Positions 43,637-52,913 of a stretch of 64,000 nucleotides of DNA are shown here, piece after piece (the stretch's first letter is position 1; every line of letters begins with the position of its first letter). The stretch comes from an uncultured SAR116 cluster alpha proteobacterium (GTDB lineage: Bacteria; Pseudomonadota; Alphaproteobacteria; Puniceispirillales; Marisalimonadaceae), in contig CACJOU010000006.1 in NCBI GenBank assembly GCA_902595145.1, forward strand, positions 18,090-82,089, in the 5' to 3' direction. The notes under the pieces are model-generated. The model was not told the DNA's origin, ran no database searches, and was given only the letters and a program-made list of their open reading frames with translations. The translations under genes and the position numbers were made by a program.

Positions 43637-46309
43637 ATGAATAAGACTATAAATTCAGTAAATGAAATTCGTTCTAAGTTCATAAATTATTTTAATAAGA
43701 ATAATCATGAAGTTATAACATCAAGTAATCTTGTACCAAACAATGATCCTACTCTGCTATTTACAAATGCTGGTATGGTTCAATTTAAAAATGTTTTTAC
43801 TGGATTAGAAAAAAGAGACTACAATAGAGCTGTAAGCTCACAAAAGTGTCTTCGTGCTGGTGGAAAGCATAATGATCTTGAAAATGTAGGTAGGACAGCT
43901 AGACATCATACATTTTTTGAAATGTTAGGTAATTTTTCATTTGGAGATTATTTCAAAGAAAAAGCGATATATCAAGCTTGGGAATTGTTAACAAAAGAAT
44001 ATGAACTCCCTAAAGAAAAGTTACTAGTTACAATTTTTCATGATGATACAGAGGCTGAAAATTTATGGAGAAAAATTTCTGGATTAAGTGATAAAAAAAT
44101 AATCAAAATTAGTACCAGTGATAATTTTTGGAGTATGGGTGATACAGGTCCTTGTGGTCCTTGCTCAGAAATATTTTACGATCATGGTCCTTTAATTGAA
44201 GGAGGACCTCCTGGCTCTAAAAATGAAGATGGTGATAGATTTATTGAAATTTGGAATTTAGTTTTTATGCAATATGAACAAATTTCCAAAAATGAAAGAG
44301 TTAATTTACCTAAGCCAAGTATTGATACAGGAATGGGTTTAGAAAGAATATCAGCTGTTCTGCAAAACACTCATAATAATTATGAGACAGATATGATGAA
44401 AGATCTAGTTGAGTCTTCTTCATTAGTAACAGGTGTAGAAAAAACAAAAGATAATATTGTATCTCATAGAGTAGTAGCTGATCATTTAAGATCAATTTCT
44501 TTTTTAATTGCTGAAGGAGTTTTACCCAGCAATGAAGGCCGAGGATATGTACTAAGAAGAATAATGAGAAGAGCAATGCGCCACACACATCTTTTAGGCG
44601 CAAGTGATCCAGTAATATTCAAGTTAGTTAAATCTTTAATTGAACAAATGGGTGATGCTTTTCCAGAATTAGTTACTCAAAAATCGACTATAGAAAACAC
44701 AATAAAGGATGAAGAAATTAAATTCAAAGATACACTTGATAGAGGTATGAGTTTATTAATGAATGAAATAGACGAGAAAGTTTCTCCAGGCGTACTTTCT
44801 GGTCAAAAAGCTTTTGAATTATATGACACTTATGGATTTCCATTAGATTTAACAGAAGATGTTTTAAAATCATATGGGTGGAAGGTTGATCATCAGGGTT
44901 TTGAAAAATCTATGAATGAACAAAAAATTAAAGCAAGACAGGCTTGGTCAGGTTCAGGTGATGATGCTTTTAATCAAGATTTTTTAAAATTATTATTAGA
45001 TTTACCACCAACTAACTTTAGAGGATATGATGAAAATACTTTTGAAACTAAAATTGATTTAATTATAAAAAATAATAAAATTGTAGATAATGTTTCAGCT
45101 AATGAACGAGTTGATATTATATGCAATGAGACAATTTTTTATGCTGAATCTGGTGGCCAGATATCTGATAAAGGAGTTATCATAGGAAAAAATTTTAAGG
45201 CTAATATTTTAAATTCAAAAAAAATAACTGGTGGAAACGGTAAAATTATTTTTGTTTCAACAATAGAAATTGTATCAGGAAAAATTACAGTTGGTGATAT
45301 AATTAACCAAGTAATAGATTTAGATTTCAGAAAACAAATATGTTCACATCATTCAGCAACTCATCTTCTTCATGAAGCATTGAGACAAAAATTAGGTTTG
45401 CATGTCGCTCAAAAAGGTTCATTGGTTACTAATGAAAAACTAAGATTTGATTTTAGTCATCAAAAACCAATTTCTTCAGAATTAATTAAAGAAATTGAAG
45501 ATGAAGTAAATTATAGAATATTTTGTAACGATAAAGTTAGCACTAAAGTTATGTCTCCCGATAATGCTATTGAAAAAGGAGCTATAGCTCTATTTGGTGA
45601 AAAATATGGAGATGAAGTCAGAGTAGTATCAATTGGAAAAAGTATAGATAATGATAGAGAGGCTTGGTCAGTTGAATTATGTGGAGGCACACACGTAAAA
45701 AATACTTCTGAAATTTTAACCTTTAAAATATTATCAGAGACTGGTGTTTCATCTGGAGTTCGTAGAATTGAAGCCTTAACAAATATGGCTGCAATAAACT
45801 ATTATAACGACGAGATAAATAAAATTAGATATATCTCTTCTTCTCTAAAAACAAATAGTACTCAAGTCACAAAAAAAATTGAGCAATTAGTCTCAGAAAA
45901 TCAAAAAATAAACAAGGAATTAAAACTTCTTAAAAATAAATCACATCTTAATTATGATAATAATTCAACTAAAGAAACACTAAATGGAATAGTATTTGAG
46001 TATAAAATATATGATGATTTAGTAGTTAAAGAGTTAAAGCCTAACGCAGAAAATTTTATCAAAAATAATAATTCAAATATTGTTTGTTTAATTAGTAAAA
46101 TTGATAATAAAGCTTCTATAGTCGTTGCTGTAGATAAATCACTTACTTCTAAATTTAGTGCGGTAGAAATGGTAAATGAAGTTTCAGCAATTTTAGGAGG
46201 TAAAGGAGGTGGTGGAAGACCGGATATGGCTCAATCTGGAGGATCAGATCCAAAAAATAGTCTACAAGCTATTAATAAGATAAAAGATTACATTAAACTT
46301 AAAATTTAG
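43637..46309 (+). CDS. alaS: Alanyl-tRNA synthetase
   Basis: An 890-residue enzyme with full domain order. The class II catalytic core (FTNAGMVQFKNVF near residue 39; GDTGPCGPCSEIFYDHG near residue 170) comes first, then the tRNA-recognition domain. The editing domain follows (HHSATHLLHEALR near 572; ELCGGTHVKNT near 680), then the C-Ala oligomerisation/DHHA1 domain ending GGKGGGGRPDMAQSGG. The spacing to recA (70 bases) allows a separate promoter. Confidence 0.98.
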   Translation: MNKTINSVNEIRSKFINYFNKNNHEVITSSNLVPNNDPTLLFTNAGMVQFKNVFTGLEKRDYNRAVSSQKCLRAGGKHNDLENVGRTARHHTFFEMLGNFSFGDYFKEKAIYQAWELLTKEYELPKEKLLVTIFHDDTEAENLWRKISGLSDKKIIKISTSDNFWSMGDTGPCGPCSEIFYDHGPLIEGGPPGSKNEDGDRFIEIWNLVFMQYEQISKNERVNLPKPSIDTGMGLERISAVLQNTHNNYETDMMKDLVESSSLVTGVEKTKDNIVSHRVVADHLRSISFLIAEGVLPSNEGRGYVLRRIMRRAMRHTHLLGASDPVIFKLVKSLIEQMGDAFPELVTQKSTIENTIKDEEIKFKDTLDRGMSLLMNEIDEKVSPGVLSGQKAFELYDTYGFPLDLTEDVLKSYGWKVDHQGFEKSMNEQKIKARQAWSGSGDDAFNQDFLKLLLDLPPTNFRGYDENTFETKIDLIIKNNKIVDNVSANERVDIICNETIFYAESGGQISDKGVIIGKNFKANILNSKKITGGNGKIIFVSTIEIVSGKITVGDIINQVIDLDFRKQICSHHSATHLLHEALRQKLGLHVAQKGSLVTNEKLRFDFSHQKPISSELIKEIEDEVNYRIFCNDKVSTKVMSPDNAIEKGAIALFGEKYGDEVRVVSIGKSIDNDREAWSVELCGGTHVKNTSEILTFKILSETGVSSGVRRIEALTNMAAINYYNDEINKIRYISSSLKTNSTQVTKKIEQLVSENQKINKELKLLKNKSHLNYDNNSTKETLNGIVFEYKIYDDLVVKELKPNAENFIKNNNSNIVCLISKIDNKASIVVAVDKSLTSKFSAVEMVNEVSAILGGKGGGGRPDMAQSGGSDPKNSLQAINKIKDYIKLKI

Positions 46310-46317
46310 AGAATATA

Positions 46318-47487
46318 ATGTTAGATAATTTAAACGAAGAAATAATTTCTTTTAAAGAAACTGCAATTATGCAAATTGCAAATTTTGGAAGAAAATACCA
46401 ATTAGAGAGTGGAAATTATATCTATCCTGCTTGGTTTGGAGAAGGCGATACATCTACAAGTAATTTAATTAACAACAAAACTATTGAAGCTTTAAATCAA
46501 GGAAAAACATTTTATACATATCAAAATGGTGTACCTCAATTACGTTCAGAAATCTCAAAATATATGAATGAAGTTTTTAACATCAACACGAAGCCTGAAC
46601 ATCATAGTGTTGTCACAGGCGGAATGATGGGGCTTAGGTTAATTTGTGATTTAATTATCAGTTATGGCGATGAAGTTGTGATGGTTGGTCCTGTATGGCC
46701 TAACATAAGGTCGTCAGTTTTATTAAAAAAAGGTAATATAAAAGAAGTTTCATTAAGATTGAAAGATAGTCAATGGATATTAGATTTTGAAAAACTATTG
46801 AATACAATTACGCATAAAACAAAAATGGTTTTTGTTAATAGTCCTGGAAATCCAACAGGTTGGGTGATGTCAAAAAAACAGCAAAAAATTCTATTTAATC
46901 ATGTGCGAGAAATGGGATGCTGGTTAATTTCTGATGAAGTTTATCATCAAATAATGTTTAATGATGATGTATCACCAAGTTTTCTTCAATTATCTAAGCC
47001 AACTGATAAATTAATAGTTATCAACTCAGCTTCAAAGAGCTTCAATATGACAGGATGGAGAATAGGTTGGATAACACATCCTGAAGAGTTAGGGTCTCAT
47101 ATAGCTAAATTAGTCCAAATAACAACAACGGGTGTGCCAGAGTTTCTTCAAAATGGCCTAATATCAGCATTGCAAAACTACAAACTTCTTACAAAAGAAG
47201 TACGTCTAAATTTAAAAAAATCTAGAGATATAATGTTTAAAAGATTAGTTGAGTGGAAGCGAGTTGAGTGCAGTATTCCAGAGGCTGCATTTTATGCTTT
47301 TTTTAAAGTAAAGGATATAAAAGATTCTTTAGAATTTGCAAAAAAATTAATTATTGATACTAATGTTGGAGTAGCACCAGGTATTGCGTTTGGAGAGTCA
47401 GGTGAAGGACATTTAAGAATATGTTTTGCAGCCAAACAAAGCTTCATAAACGAAATTATGGATAGATTAGAGCCAGCCTTGAATTAA
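46318..47487 (+). CDS. PLP-dependent class I/II aminotransferase
   Basis: A 389-residue aspartate-aminotransferase-fold enzyme. It has VTGGMMGLRLICDLI near residue 100, VNSPGNPTGWVMS near residue 178, SDEVYHQ near residue 207, the PLP lysine in NSASKSFNMTGWRIGW near residue 240, and a final HLRICFA with the substrate Arg. The substrate is not determined. It begins 8 bases after alaS and is probably co-transcribed. A second enzyme of the same fold lies at 60831. Confidence 0.88.
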   Translation: MLDNLNEEIISFKETAIMQIANFGRKYQLESGNYIYPAWFGEGDTSTSNLINNKTIEALNQGKTFYTYQNGVPQLRSEISKYMNEVFNINTKPEHHSVVTGGMMGLRLICDLIISYGDEVVMVGPVWPNIRSSVLLKKGNIKEVSLRLKDSQWILDFEKLLNTITHKTKMVFVNSPGNPTGWVMSKKQQKILFNHVREMGCWLISDEVYHQIMFNDDVSPSFLQLSKPTDKLIVINSASKSFNMTGWRIGWITHPEELGSHIAKLVQITTTGVPEFLQNGLISALQNYKLLTKEVRLNLKKSRDIMFKRLVEWKRVECSIPEAAFYAFFKVKDIKDSLEFAKKLIIDTNVGVAPGIAFGESGEGHLRICFAAKQSFINEIMDRLEPALN

Positions 47488-47489
47488 AA

Positions 47490-48854
47490 TCACCAAGGCT
47501 TTATGGCATTTTTAAGTGATTTATAACCTTCAATAAATCCAGGTCTGTTACTACCGTATATTCCATCAAATATATTTAAAACATTATCCAACCAATCTCT
47601 AAGTTCAATGTTATTAGGATTAGCATCTAAGTATGCGTCTCTAATTAAAACAAAATGAATTCTTGGGTCGTAAGGTTTTTTTGTTCCACCCATAGTTTCA
47701 TCACCATCAAGAAGTCTTAAAAGCATAGCGTCAGCTGATCCTAGTGTTTGTTCATGAATAGGTGGTCCAGACATTCTATGCATTACTGAAGTCATATCTC
47801 TTCCGTTACCAGTTGTGTAGCCCATAGACTTCCATGCTGTATCTATATTAATATCACTCTTAACATGATTAAGAATTTTTGTGCCAAAATCTCTTAATGG
47901 GTCAGATATATCAGCAAGTAAATCAGTCAATCTATCTCCATCCAAATCAGTTGCTAATACTATACATTCTTGTTTGTTAATTATGTCCCATACTAATAGT
48001 CCATAATTAGTATCAGAAATGTGTTGTTCAATTCTTCCAGACCAATTTTCCATACCATCCTTAAAATCTTTAGGTAAAAGAGAAATTATTTTGTCAATGT
48101 TTGTTTTATGTTCTTCGTAAGCATTTACAGCCCATTTTCGACCAACAGTGAATTTTGTTCCTTCAAGAAGCCAAATTAATATGCCTGCATTTATTCCATC
48201 TTCCATCGCCTGTGTTGGTTTAAAAGCAACTCTACCTAATTTACCTGTATCATTAATCATCTTTAAAAATAGACGACAAGCATACGCCATCTGAATTCCA
48301 GGAGTATTCATTTCAGTATGTACAATACCAGTTTTTTCATTAACACTAAATTTAGATTTATCCTGTGAATAGGGTAAACATGGCATACATCTTACAACTG
48401 TTATTGGACCGTATGGACGAACGTTACAAAATACCCCTGCTTGAGTTCTTAAAGGTGCATTTCCTGACTTACCCATCACAACAACTTTATTTCCAGACCC
48501 ATTATTAACATATGCATCACCAGCAGTTGACCATTTTATTGATGTGTTTTGCATATTGCCAAACCAGCTTAATGCTTCAAGTTTTGTGTCATGTCGCATT
48601 TGTGACCACATTGGAACTGCATAAAAAGGAAGATTTAAGATATCAGCTGCTGCAATAGTTCCTAATAATGCGTAAGCGTCTGTTAATGAATGGCATACTG
48701 GATTTATAATCCCGTCATGTTTTCCGCCTTTCCAAACAATTGCATTAGGATACCCATTTGGCCTTACCTCGGTCTTTTGGTAAAGTTCCCCAAGAACAGT
48801 TTCTAAGTCACCACCTTCAGATTCAGTAATAGCTATTTTCATCAAATCTAACAT
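47490..48854 (-). CDS. Conserved protein of unknown function, 454 residues
   Basis: I do not recognise this family. The protein is soluble, without signal peptide or membrane span, and looks enzyme-like, with dense Gly/Asp motifs: ITESEGGDLETVLGELYQ at the N-terminus, a Cys-rich pair (VVRCMPCLPYSQ near residue 155), EDGINAGILIWLLEG, ATDLDGDRLTDLLADISDP near residue 310, YTTGNGRDMTSVMHRMSGPP near 350, and RIHFVLIRDAYLDANP near 405. Base use matches its neighbours, so it looks native. AAGGA precedes the ATG. It converges on the aminotransferase with a 2-base gap. Confidence 0.75.
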   Translation of the reverse strand: MLDLMKIAITESEGGDLETVLGELYQKTEVRPNGYPNAIVWKGGKHDGIINPVCHSLTDAYALLGTIAAADILNLPFYAVPMWSQMRHDTKLEALSWFGNMQNTSIKWSTAGDAYVNNGSGNKVVVMGKSGNAPLRTQAGVFCNVRPYGPITVVRCMPCLPYSQDKSKFSVNEKTGIVHTEMNTPGIQMAYACRLFLKMINDTGKLGRVAFKPTQAMEDGINAGILIWLLEGTKFTVGRKWAVNAYEEHKTNIDKIISLLPKDFKDGMENWSGRIEQHISDTNYGLLVWDIINKQECIVLATDLDGDRLTDLLADISDPLRDFGTKILNHVKSDINIDTAWKSMGYTTGNGRDMTSVMHRMSGPPIHEQTLGSADAMLLRLLDGDETMGGTKKPYDPRIHFVLIRDAYLDANPNNIELRDWLDNVLNIFDGIYGSNRPGFIEGYKSLKNAIKPW

Positions 48855-48926
48855 TTCAAGTCCTTAATTTTTTAAGAAAAATTTTAATTCATATGTATAT
48901 CATTCATACATAAATTAATAAATTTT

Positions 48927-49487
48927 TTAAATATCTTTTAGAAAAATTTTTAAAGAATCTATGTTTCCCAATTCCTCAAAATAATTTAAATTATGTTCTC
49001 CCATATATTCTTCTTTAATAAGATGATTAATCAAAGAAATAAGAGGATCCCAAAAATTATTGAAATTAATAATACCAATTTTTTTATTAACAATTTGATT
49101 TAATTGGCGCCAAGTTAAAACCTCGAAACATTCATCAAGTGTTCCTACACCGCCTGGTAAGATCAAGAAAGCATCAGATTTTTCATACATTATCCGTTTT
49201 CTTTGGTGCATATTCTCTGTAATTATTAAGTGAGTATTATATTTATTTGAATGTTTTGTCTTTCGTATATCTTTTTTAATTAAAAAATTAGGTATTATAC
49301 CTGTTGTTTTAGAGCCATACTTAATTGATGTTTCTGATACTGATCCCATTATACCATTTTCACCACCACCAAAAACAATATCAAAATTATTCTCTGCGAT
49401 AATTTGACCAACAATTTTAGCAGATTTTATGTTCTCACTATTTTTGCCTGATTTAGAACCGCCAAATACACATATCTTTTTTCTCAA
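48927..49487 (-). CDS. LOG-family nucleotide phosphoribohydrolase
   Basis: A 186-residue protein of the LOG/TIGR00730 family, which cleaves the N-glycosidic bond of nucleotide monophosphates (cytokinin-activating enzyme in plants, AMP/CMP-type hydrolase in bacteria). It has VFGGSKSGKN at the N-terminus, FGGGENGIMGSV near residue 40, and the catalytic LPGGVGTLDECFEVLTWRQL near residue 110 with P-G-G-x-G-T-x-x-E. Physiological substrate unknown. Confidence 0.9.
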   Translation of the reverse strand: MRKKICVFGGSKSGKNSENIKSAKIVGQIIAENNFDIVFGGGENGIMGSVSETSIKYGSKTTGIIPNFLIKKDIRKTKHSNKYNTHLIITENMHQRKRIMYEKSDAFLILPGGVGTLDECFEVLTWRQLNQIVNKKIGIINFNNFWDPLISLINHLIKEEYMGEHNLNYFEELGNIDSLKIFLKDI

Positions 49488-49580
49488 AACTACCTCGTAT
49501 AAATAACAAACTTAAAAAATTTATATATTATTCTAATTATTTATTTTAAAATAAAACATCAGTATTTAACAAGGTTTTCT

Positions 49581-50609
49581 ATGAATTCTTTAAAAGCAAT
49601 ATATTTTTTACTTACTGGTGCAATAATAGCAGCTTTAGCTCTGTTTGTAGTTTTTTATGAAACTGAAACTGTTGATGAAAAAGAAGTAGTTGTACCTTTG
49701 GTAAATAAAGTAGTTGATGCTAAGCCCATAGAAGTTAAAAAAACGAGAGAGGAAACAGCTGAAACAATTAAATTAGAGGTTGTTAGAGTAAAGCCAGACG
49801 GAAGTCTAGTCATTGCTGGTAAAGGTATACCAAATTCTAAAATAGAAATTATTTCTAATTCAGAAGTAATTGCTGTTACAAACAATGATAACATTGGAGA
49901 TTTTGTTGCCGTTCCAGAAAAACAATTAAAAGCTGGTGAATATTTTTTATCTTTTAGGCAAACAACAAAAGATAATAAAGTTGTTTTTGCTAAGAAATCC
50001 ATTGCTATCAACGTAACTGGTAATCAAGATGATATTCCTATTGTTGCTATTGTTGATGGTCAAGGTAAATTAGGTGCCAAAGTCATTCAAGCTCCTGGTT
50101 TAGGTGAAAAGAAAGAGACTAATAAAGATGACGAGAAATCTAATAAAAATCTTGTAAAAGAACCTCAAATTAAAATTTTAGCTATCACACATGACTCAAA
50201 AATAGGTCAACTTGTTTTGTCAGGAATAGCTTATTATGGTGTTCAGATAAATGCAGGTTTTACCGGAAAGGAAACGTCATCTACTAAAATAATTAATGGA
50301 GAATGGACTTTATCCATTCCTGGTAAATTAATTGCCGGGAAACAAAAAGTTTTTGCTGTTTTATTAGATAAAAACGGTAAAGTTTTAAGTGAAAACTCAG
50401 TTGTGATTAATGGTAAAAGTATTGAAAATGCAAATGGAAAAACATTAATTATTGTTCAAAAAGGTGATGCTCTTTGGAATATAGCTTATCAAAGGTTAGG
50501 ACTAGGAAATCGTTATATTGATATTGTTGAGCTAAATAAAGATAAAATAAAAAATCCAGATCTAATTTACCCGAAACAGCTTTTCATTATACCAAATAAA
50601 ATAAATTAA
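49581..50609 (+). CDS. Membrane-anchored LysM protein
   Basis: A 342-residue protein with an N-terminal membrane anchor (residues about 4-26), a long charged linker, two beta-rich repeats of bacterial-Ig/BON-like look (IKLEVVRVKPDGSLVIAGKG near 62; KILAITHDSKIGQLVLSG near 200), and a C-terminal LysM domain (IVQKGDALWNIAYQRLG near residue 293, ending YPKQLFIIP). It probably holds peptidoglycan in the periplasm. It lies 8 bases before the CDP-alcohol transferase. Confidence 0.88.
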   Translation: MNSLKAIYFLLTGAIIAALALFVVFYETETVDEKEVVVPLVNKVVDAKPIEVKKTREETAETIKLEVVRVKPDGSLVIAGKGIPNSKIEIISNSEVIAVTNNDNIGDFVAVPEKQLKAGEYFLSFRQTTKDNKVVFAKKSIAINVTGNQDDIPIVAIVDGQGKLGAKVIQAPGLGEKKETNKDDEKSNKNLVKEPQIKILAITHDSKIGQLVLSGIAYYGVQINAGFTGKETSSTKIINGEWTLSIPGKLIAGKQKVFAVLLDKNGKVLSENSVVINGKSIENANGKTLIIVQKGDALWNIAYQRLGLGNRYIDIVELNKDKIKNPDLIYPKQLFIIPNKIN

Positions 50610-50617
50610 AACTATTT

Positions 50618-51226
50618 TTGATGATTGATGCACAATTAAATAAAATTTTAAAGCCTGTTTTAGGTGTATTTGTAAAAAAACTATCAAAATTTAATATCAA
50701 TCCAAATGCAATATCTTTTATTGGTTTTGTTTTTGGTCTTTGTTGTTTTTACTCAGTTGCAAACGCAATGTTTTTTTATGCATTTATTTTTTTATGTCTA
50801 AACAGACTTTGCGATGGATTAGATGGAGCGATGGCAAGATTGGTTGGAGAAACGGATCTTGGTGCATTTTATGATATTGTACTAGACTTTTTGTTTTATT
50901 CACTGTTTCCTTTATCTTTTATAATTTTAGATTTAAATAACGCTTATTCAATTTGTTTCTTATTGTTCAGTTTTGTTGCAACTCAAACAAGTTTTCTTGC
51001 CTCAGCATGGATTATTGAAAAAAATAAATTATCAATTTCTGATGGTCAAAAAAAATCTTTTTTTTATGCTGGAGGAATTACTGAAGGTTTTGAGACAATT
51101 ATTTGTTTTATAATTATGATTTTTTTAAATGAGTTTGTAAGCTATATAGCATATATTTTTGGTATTTTATGTTGGATTACTTTTATAACTAGAGTTTTAT
51201 TCATAAGAAAATTACTAAAACTATAA
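50618..51226 (+). CDS. CDP-alcohol phosphatidyltransferase family protein
   Basis: A 202-residue integral membrane enzyme of phospholipid synthesis. The signature D-G-x-x-A-R...G...D...D is complete as DGLDGAMARLVGETDLGAFY followed by DIVLD, starting near residue 67. Four to six hydrophobic segments. The transferred alcohol (glycerol-phosphate, serine, inositol or other) cannot be told from the sequence. Start and spacing suggest co-transcription with the LysM gene. Confidence 0.88.
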   Translation: MMIDAQLNKILKPVLGVFVKKLSKFNINPNAISFIGFVFGLCCFYSVANAMFFYAFIFLCLNRLCDGLDGAMARLVGETDLGAFYDIVLDFLFYSLFPLSFIILDLNNAYSICFLLFSFVATQTSFLASAWIIEKNKLSISDGQKKSFFYAGGITEGFETIICFIIMIFLNEFVSYIAYIFGILCWITFITRVLFIRKLLKL

Positions 51227-51308
51227 AATACAAATTTATTTTTTTCTTAAAATAGAATAAACGTAATAATTAAAGATATAACTATTGAAACATTTTGGCT
51301 TTAATTAC

Positions 51309-51689
51309 ATGACTTTAAATAAAAAACATTTAACAGATGAACAATACAGAATTACCCAACAGCATGGTACTGAACCAGCTTATTCTGGAGTTTATTGGGA
51401 CAAAAAAGATGCTGGTGTCTATAATTGTATTTGTTGTGATACACCTCTTTTTTCTAGTAAAACTAAATACGATTCAGGTTCTGGTTGGCCCTCTTTTTAT
51501 GAACCAGTTTCAGATGAAGTAATTGGTAAATCAGTTGATAATTCTTTTTTCATGCAACGAACGGAAGTTCATTGTGCAAAATGCAATGCTCATTTAGGTC
51601 ATGTTTTTCCTGATGGCCCAAAACCCACAGGATTACGATATTGTATTAATTCTGCTTCTCTAAATTTTCAAAAAGTTGATGATAATTAA
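51309..51689 (+). CDS. msrB: Peptide-methionine (R)-S-oxide reductase
   Basis: Repairs oxidised methionine. The 126-residue protein has [20 protein letters not shown], zinc pairs [11 protein letters not shown] and [23 protein letters not shown], and the catalytic Cys in [12 protein letters not shown] near the C-terminus. The ATG at 51309 fits the family start; an earlier ATG at 51285 adds eight unsupported residues. It is followed 3 bases later by the AroE-like gene. Confidence 0.95.
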   Translation: MTLNKKHLTDEQYRITQQHGTEPAYSGVYWDKKDAGVYNCICCDTPLFSSKTKYDSGSGWPSFYEPVSDEVIGKSVDNSFFMQRTEVHCAKCNAHLGHVFPDGPKPTGLRYCINSASLNFQKVDDN

Positions 51690-51692
51690 CTT

Positions 51693-52490
51693 ATGTTAGG
51701 TACTACAAAAATTTTTGGATGTCTTGCAGATCCCATTGATCACGTTAAAGCTCCAACTATTTTTACATCTATTTTCAAAGAAAAAAATATTGATGCAGTT
51801 ATGATCCCTATTCATGTAGAGAAAGATAATTTAAAAAATGTAATAGCTTCTTTAAAAAAAATTAATAATTTTCAAGGAATGACAGTCACAATTCCTCATA
51901 AAACAACTATTGCCAACTTATGTGAGCATCTGGAACAAGATGCTGAATTTACTAAATCTGTGAATTGGATCAAATTTGACAAAGATAGAAAATTAATTGG
52001 AAACAACTTTGATGGACAAGGCTTTGTTGCTGGTTTTTTATCACAAAATCATCTGATTAAAAATAAAAAAATTTGTATTTTTGGTGCTGGTGGCGCAGCC
52101 GTTTCTATTGCCTGTTCATTAGCAAAACAAAAAATTAAATCTTTAAAAATAATAAATCGTAATTTTAATAAAGCACATGAATTGATGAAGAAAATAAAAG
52201 TTATTGATAAGGATTTGTTCATAAAAGTAATTCAATACAAAGATAACTACTTATTAAACAATGAAGACATAATAATTAATACTACTAGTTTAGGATTACA
52301 TAAAGATGATAAACTACCTTTTGATGTGAATAAAACATCACCAAAAGCAGTCATTGCCGATATTATTATGCAACCTTTAGATACAGAGTTATTAAAACAA
52401 GCAAAAAATTTAGGTCGGTCTGTTCATTATGGAAAATATATGATAAAAAGTCAGATTGATTTAGCTGGCAACTTTTTAGAGCTTTGGTAG
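51693..52490 (+). CDS. Shikimate dehydrogenase-like protein
   Basis: A 265-residue AroE/YdiB-family oxidoreductase. The substrate domain has CLADPIDHVKAPTIF near residue 9 and MTVTIPHKTTIANLC near residue 62, with the catalytic Lys. The NADP-binding part has ICIFGAGGAAVSIACSLA near residue 128 and INTTSLGL near residue 195. The first motif (DHVKAP rather than the usual HSxSP) and A-D for shikimate-contact positions suggest a side branch, perhaps for another hydroxy acid, not necessarily the aromatic-pathway enzyme. It sits 13 bases before gcrA. Confidence 0.8.
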   Translation: MLGTTKIFGCLADPIDHVKAPTIFTSIFKEKNIDAVMIPIHVEKDNLKNVIASLKKINNFQGMTVTIPHKTTIANLCEHLEQDAEFTKSVNWIKFDKDRKLIGNNFDGQGFVAGFLSQNHLIKNKKICIFGAGGAAVSIACSLAKQKIKSLKIINRNFNKAHELMKKIKVIDKDLFIKVIQYKDNYLLNNEDIIINTTSLGLHKDDKLPFDVNKTSPKAVIADIIMQPLDTELLKQAKNLGRSVHYGKYMIKSQIDLAGNFLELW

Positions 52491-52503
52491 TAAAGGAGAA
52501 ATA

Positions 52504-52902
52504 ATGGAAAACAACTTTGTTTGGGATGAAGATAAATTAAATAAATTAAGAAAACTTTGGGATGATGGTTTACCAATTACAAAAATTGGTAATGAAATTG
52601 GTGTATCTAGAAACGCAATTGCTGGAAAAGCTCACAGAATGGGTTTGCCAAAAAGAAATTCTCCGATTTCTAAGTCAGGAGATCCTAGGAAAAATCAGGA
52701 GACTAATAATTCAGATAATAGCAGGGAGCTACCTTTAAAAATTATGTTAAGAGATGTTGAATGGTCTAGAAACAGGTGTTGTTGGCCTATAGGTGATCCC
52801 AAATTACCTGGTTTTTCATTTTGTGGTACTTCAATAATTCCTGGAAGACCCTATTGCGAAGAACATTCAAATCTTGCATATACTAATACCAGAGAAAGCT
52901 AA
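52504..52902 (+). CDS. gcrA: Cell-cycle regulator GcrA
   Basis: GcrA is the alphaproteobacterial cell-cycle factor that binds sigma-70 and GANTC-methylated promoters. The 132-residue protein has the N-terminal helix-turn-helix (WDEDKLNKLRKLWDDG, ITKIGNEIGVSRNAIAGKAHRMGLPKR). The C-terminal Cys-rich polymerase-binding segment is CCWPIGDPKLPGFSFCG followed by RPYCEEH. AAGGAG lies 5 bases before the ATG. Marks the organism as an alphaproteobacterium. Confidence 0.95.
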   Translation: MENNFVWDEDKLNKLRKLWDDGLPITKIGNEIGVSRNAIAGKAHRMGLPKRNSPISKSGDPRKNQETNNSDNSRELPLKIMLRDVEWSRNRCCWPIGDPKLPGFSFCGTSIIPGRPYCEEHSNLAYTNTRES

Positions 52903-52913
52903 AATAATGTATT

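Noticed and set aside
44310..44603. 97-codon - strand frame inside alaS
   Set aside because: It lies wholly within the conserved alaS coding region and shows only complement-strand composition.
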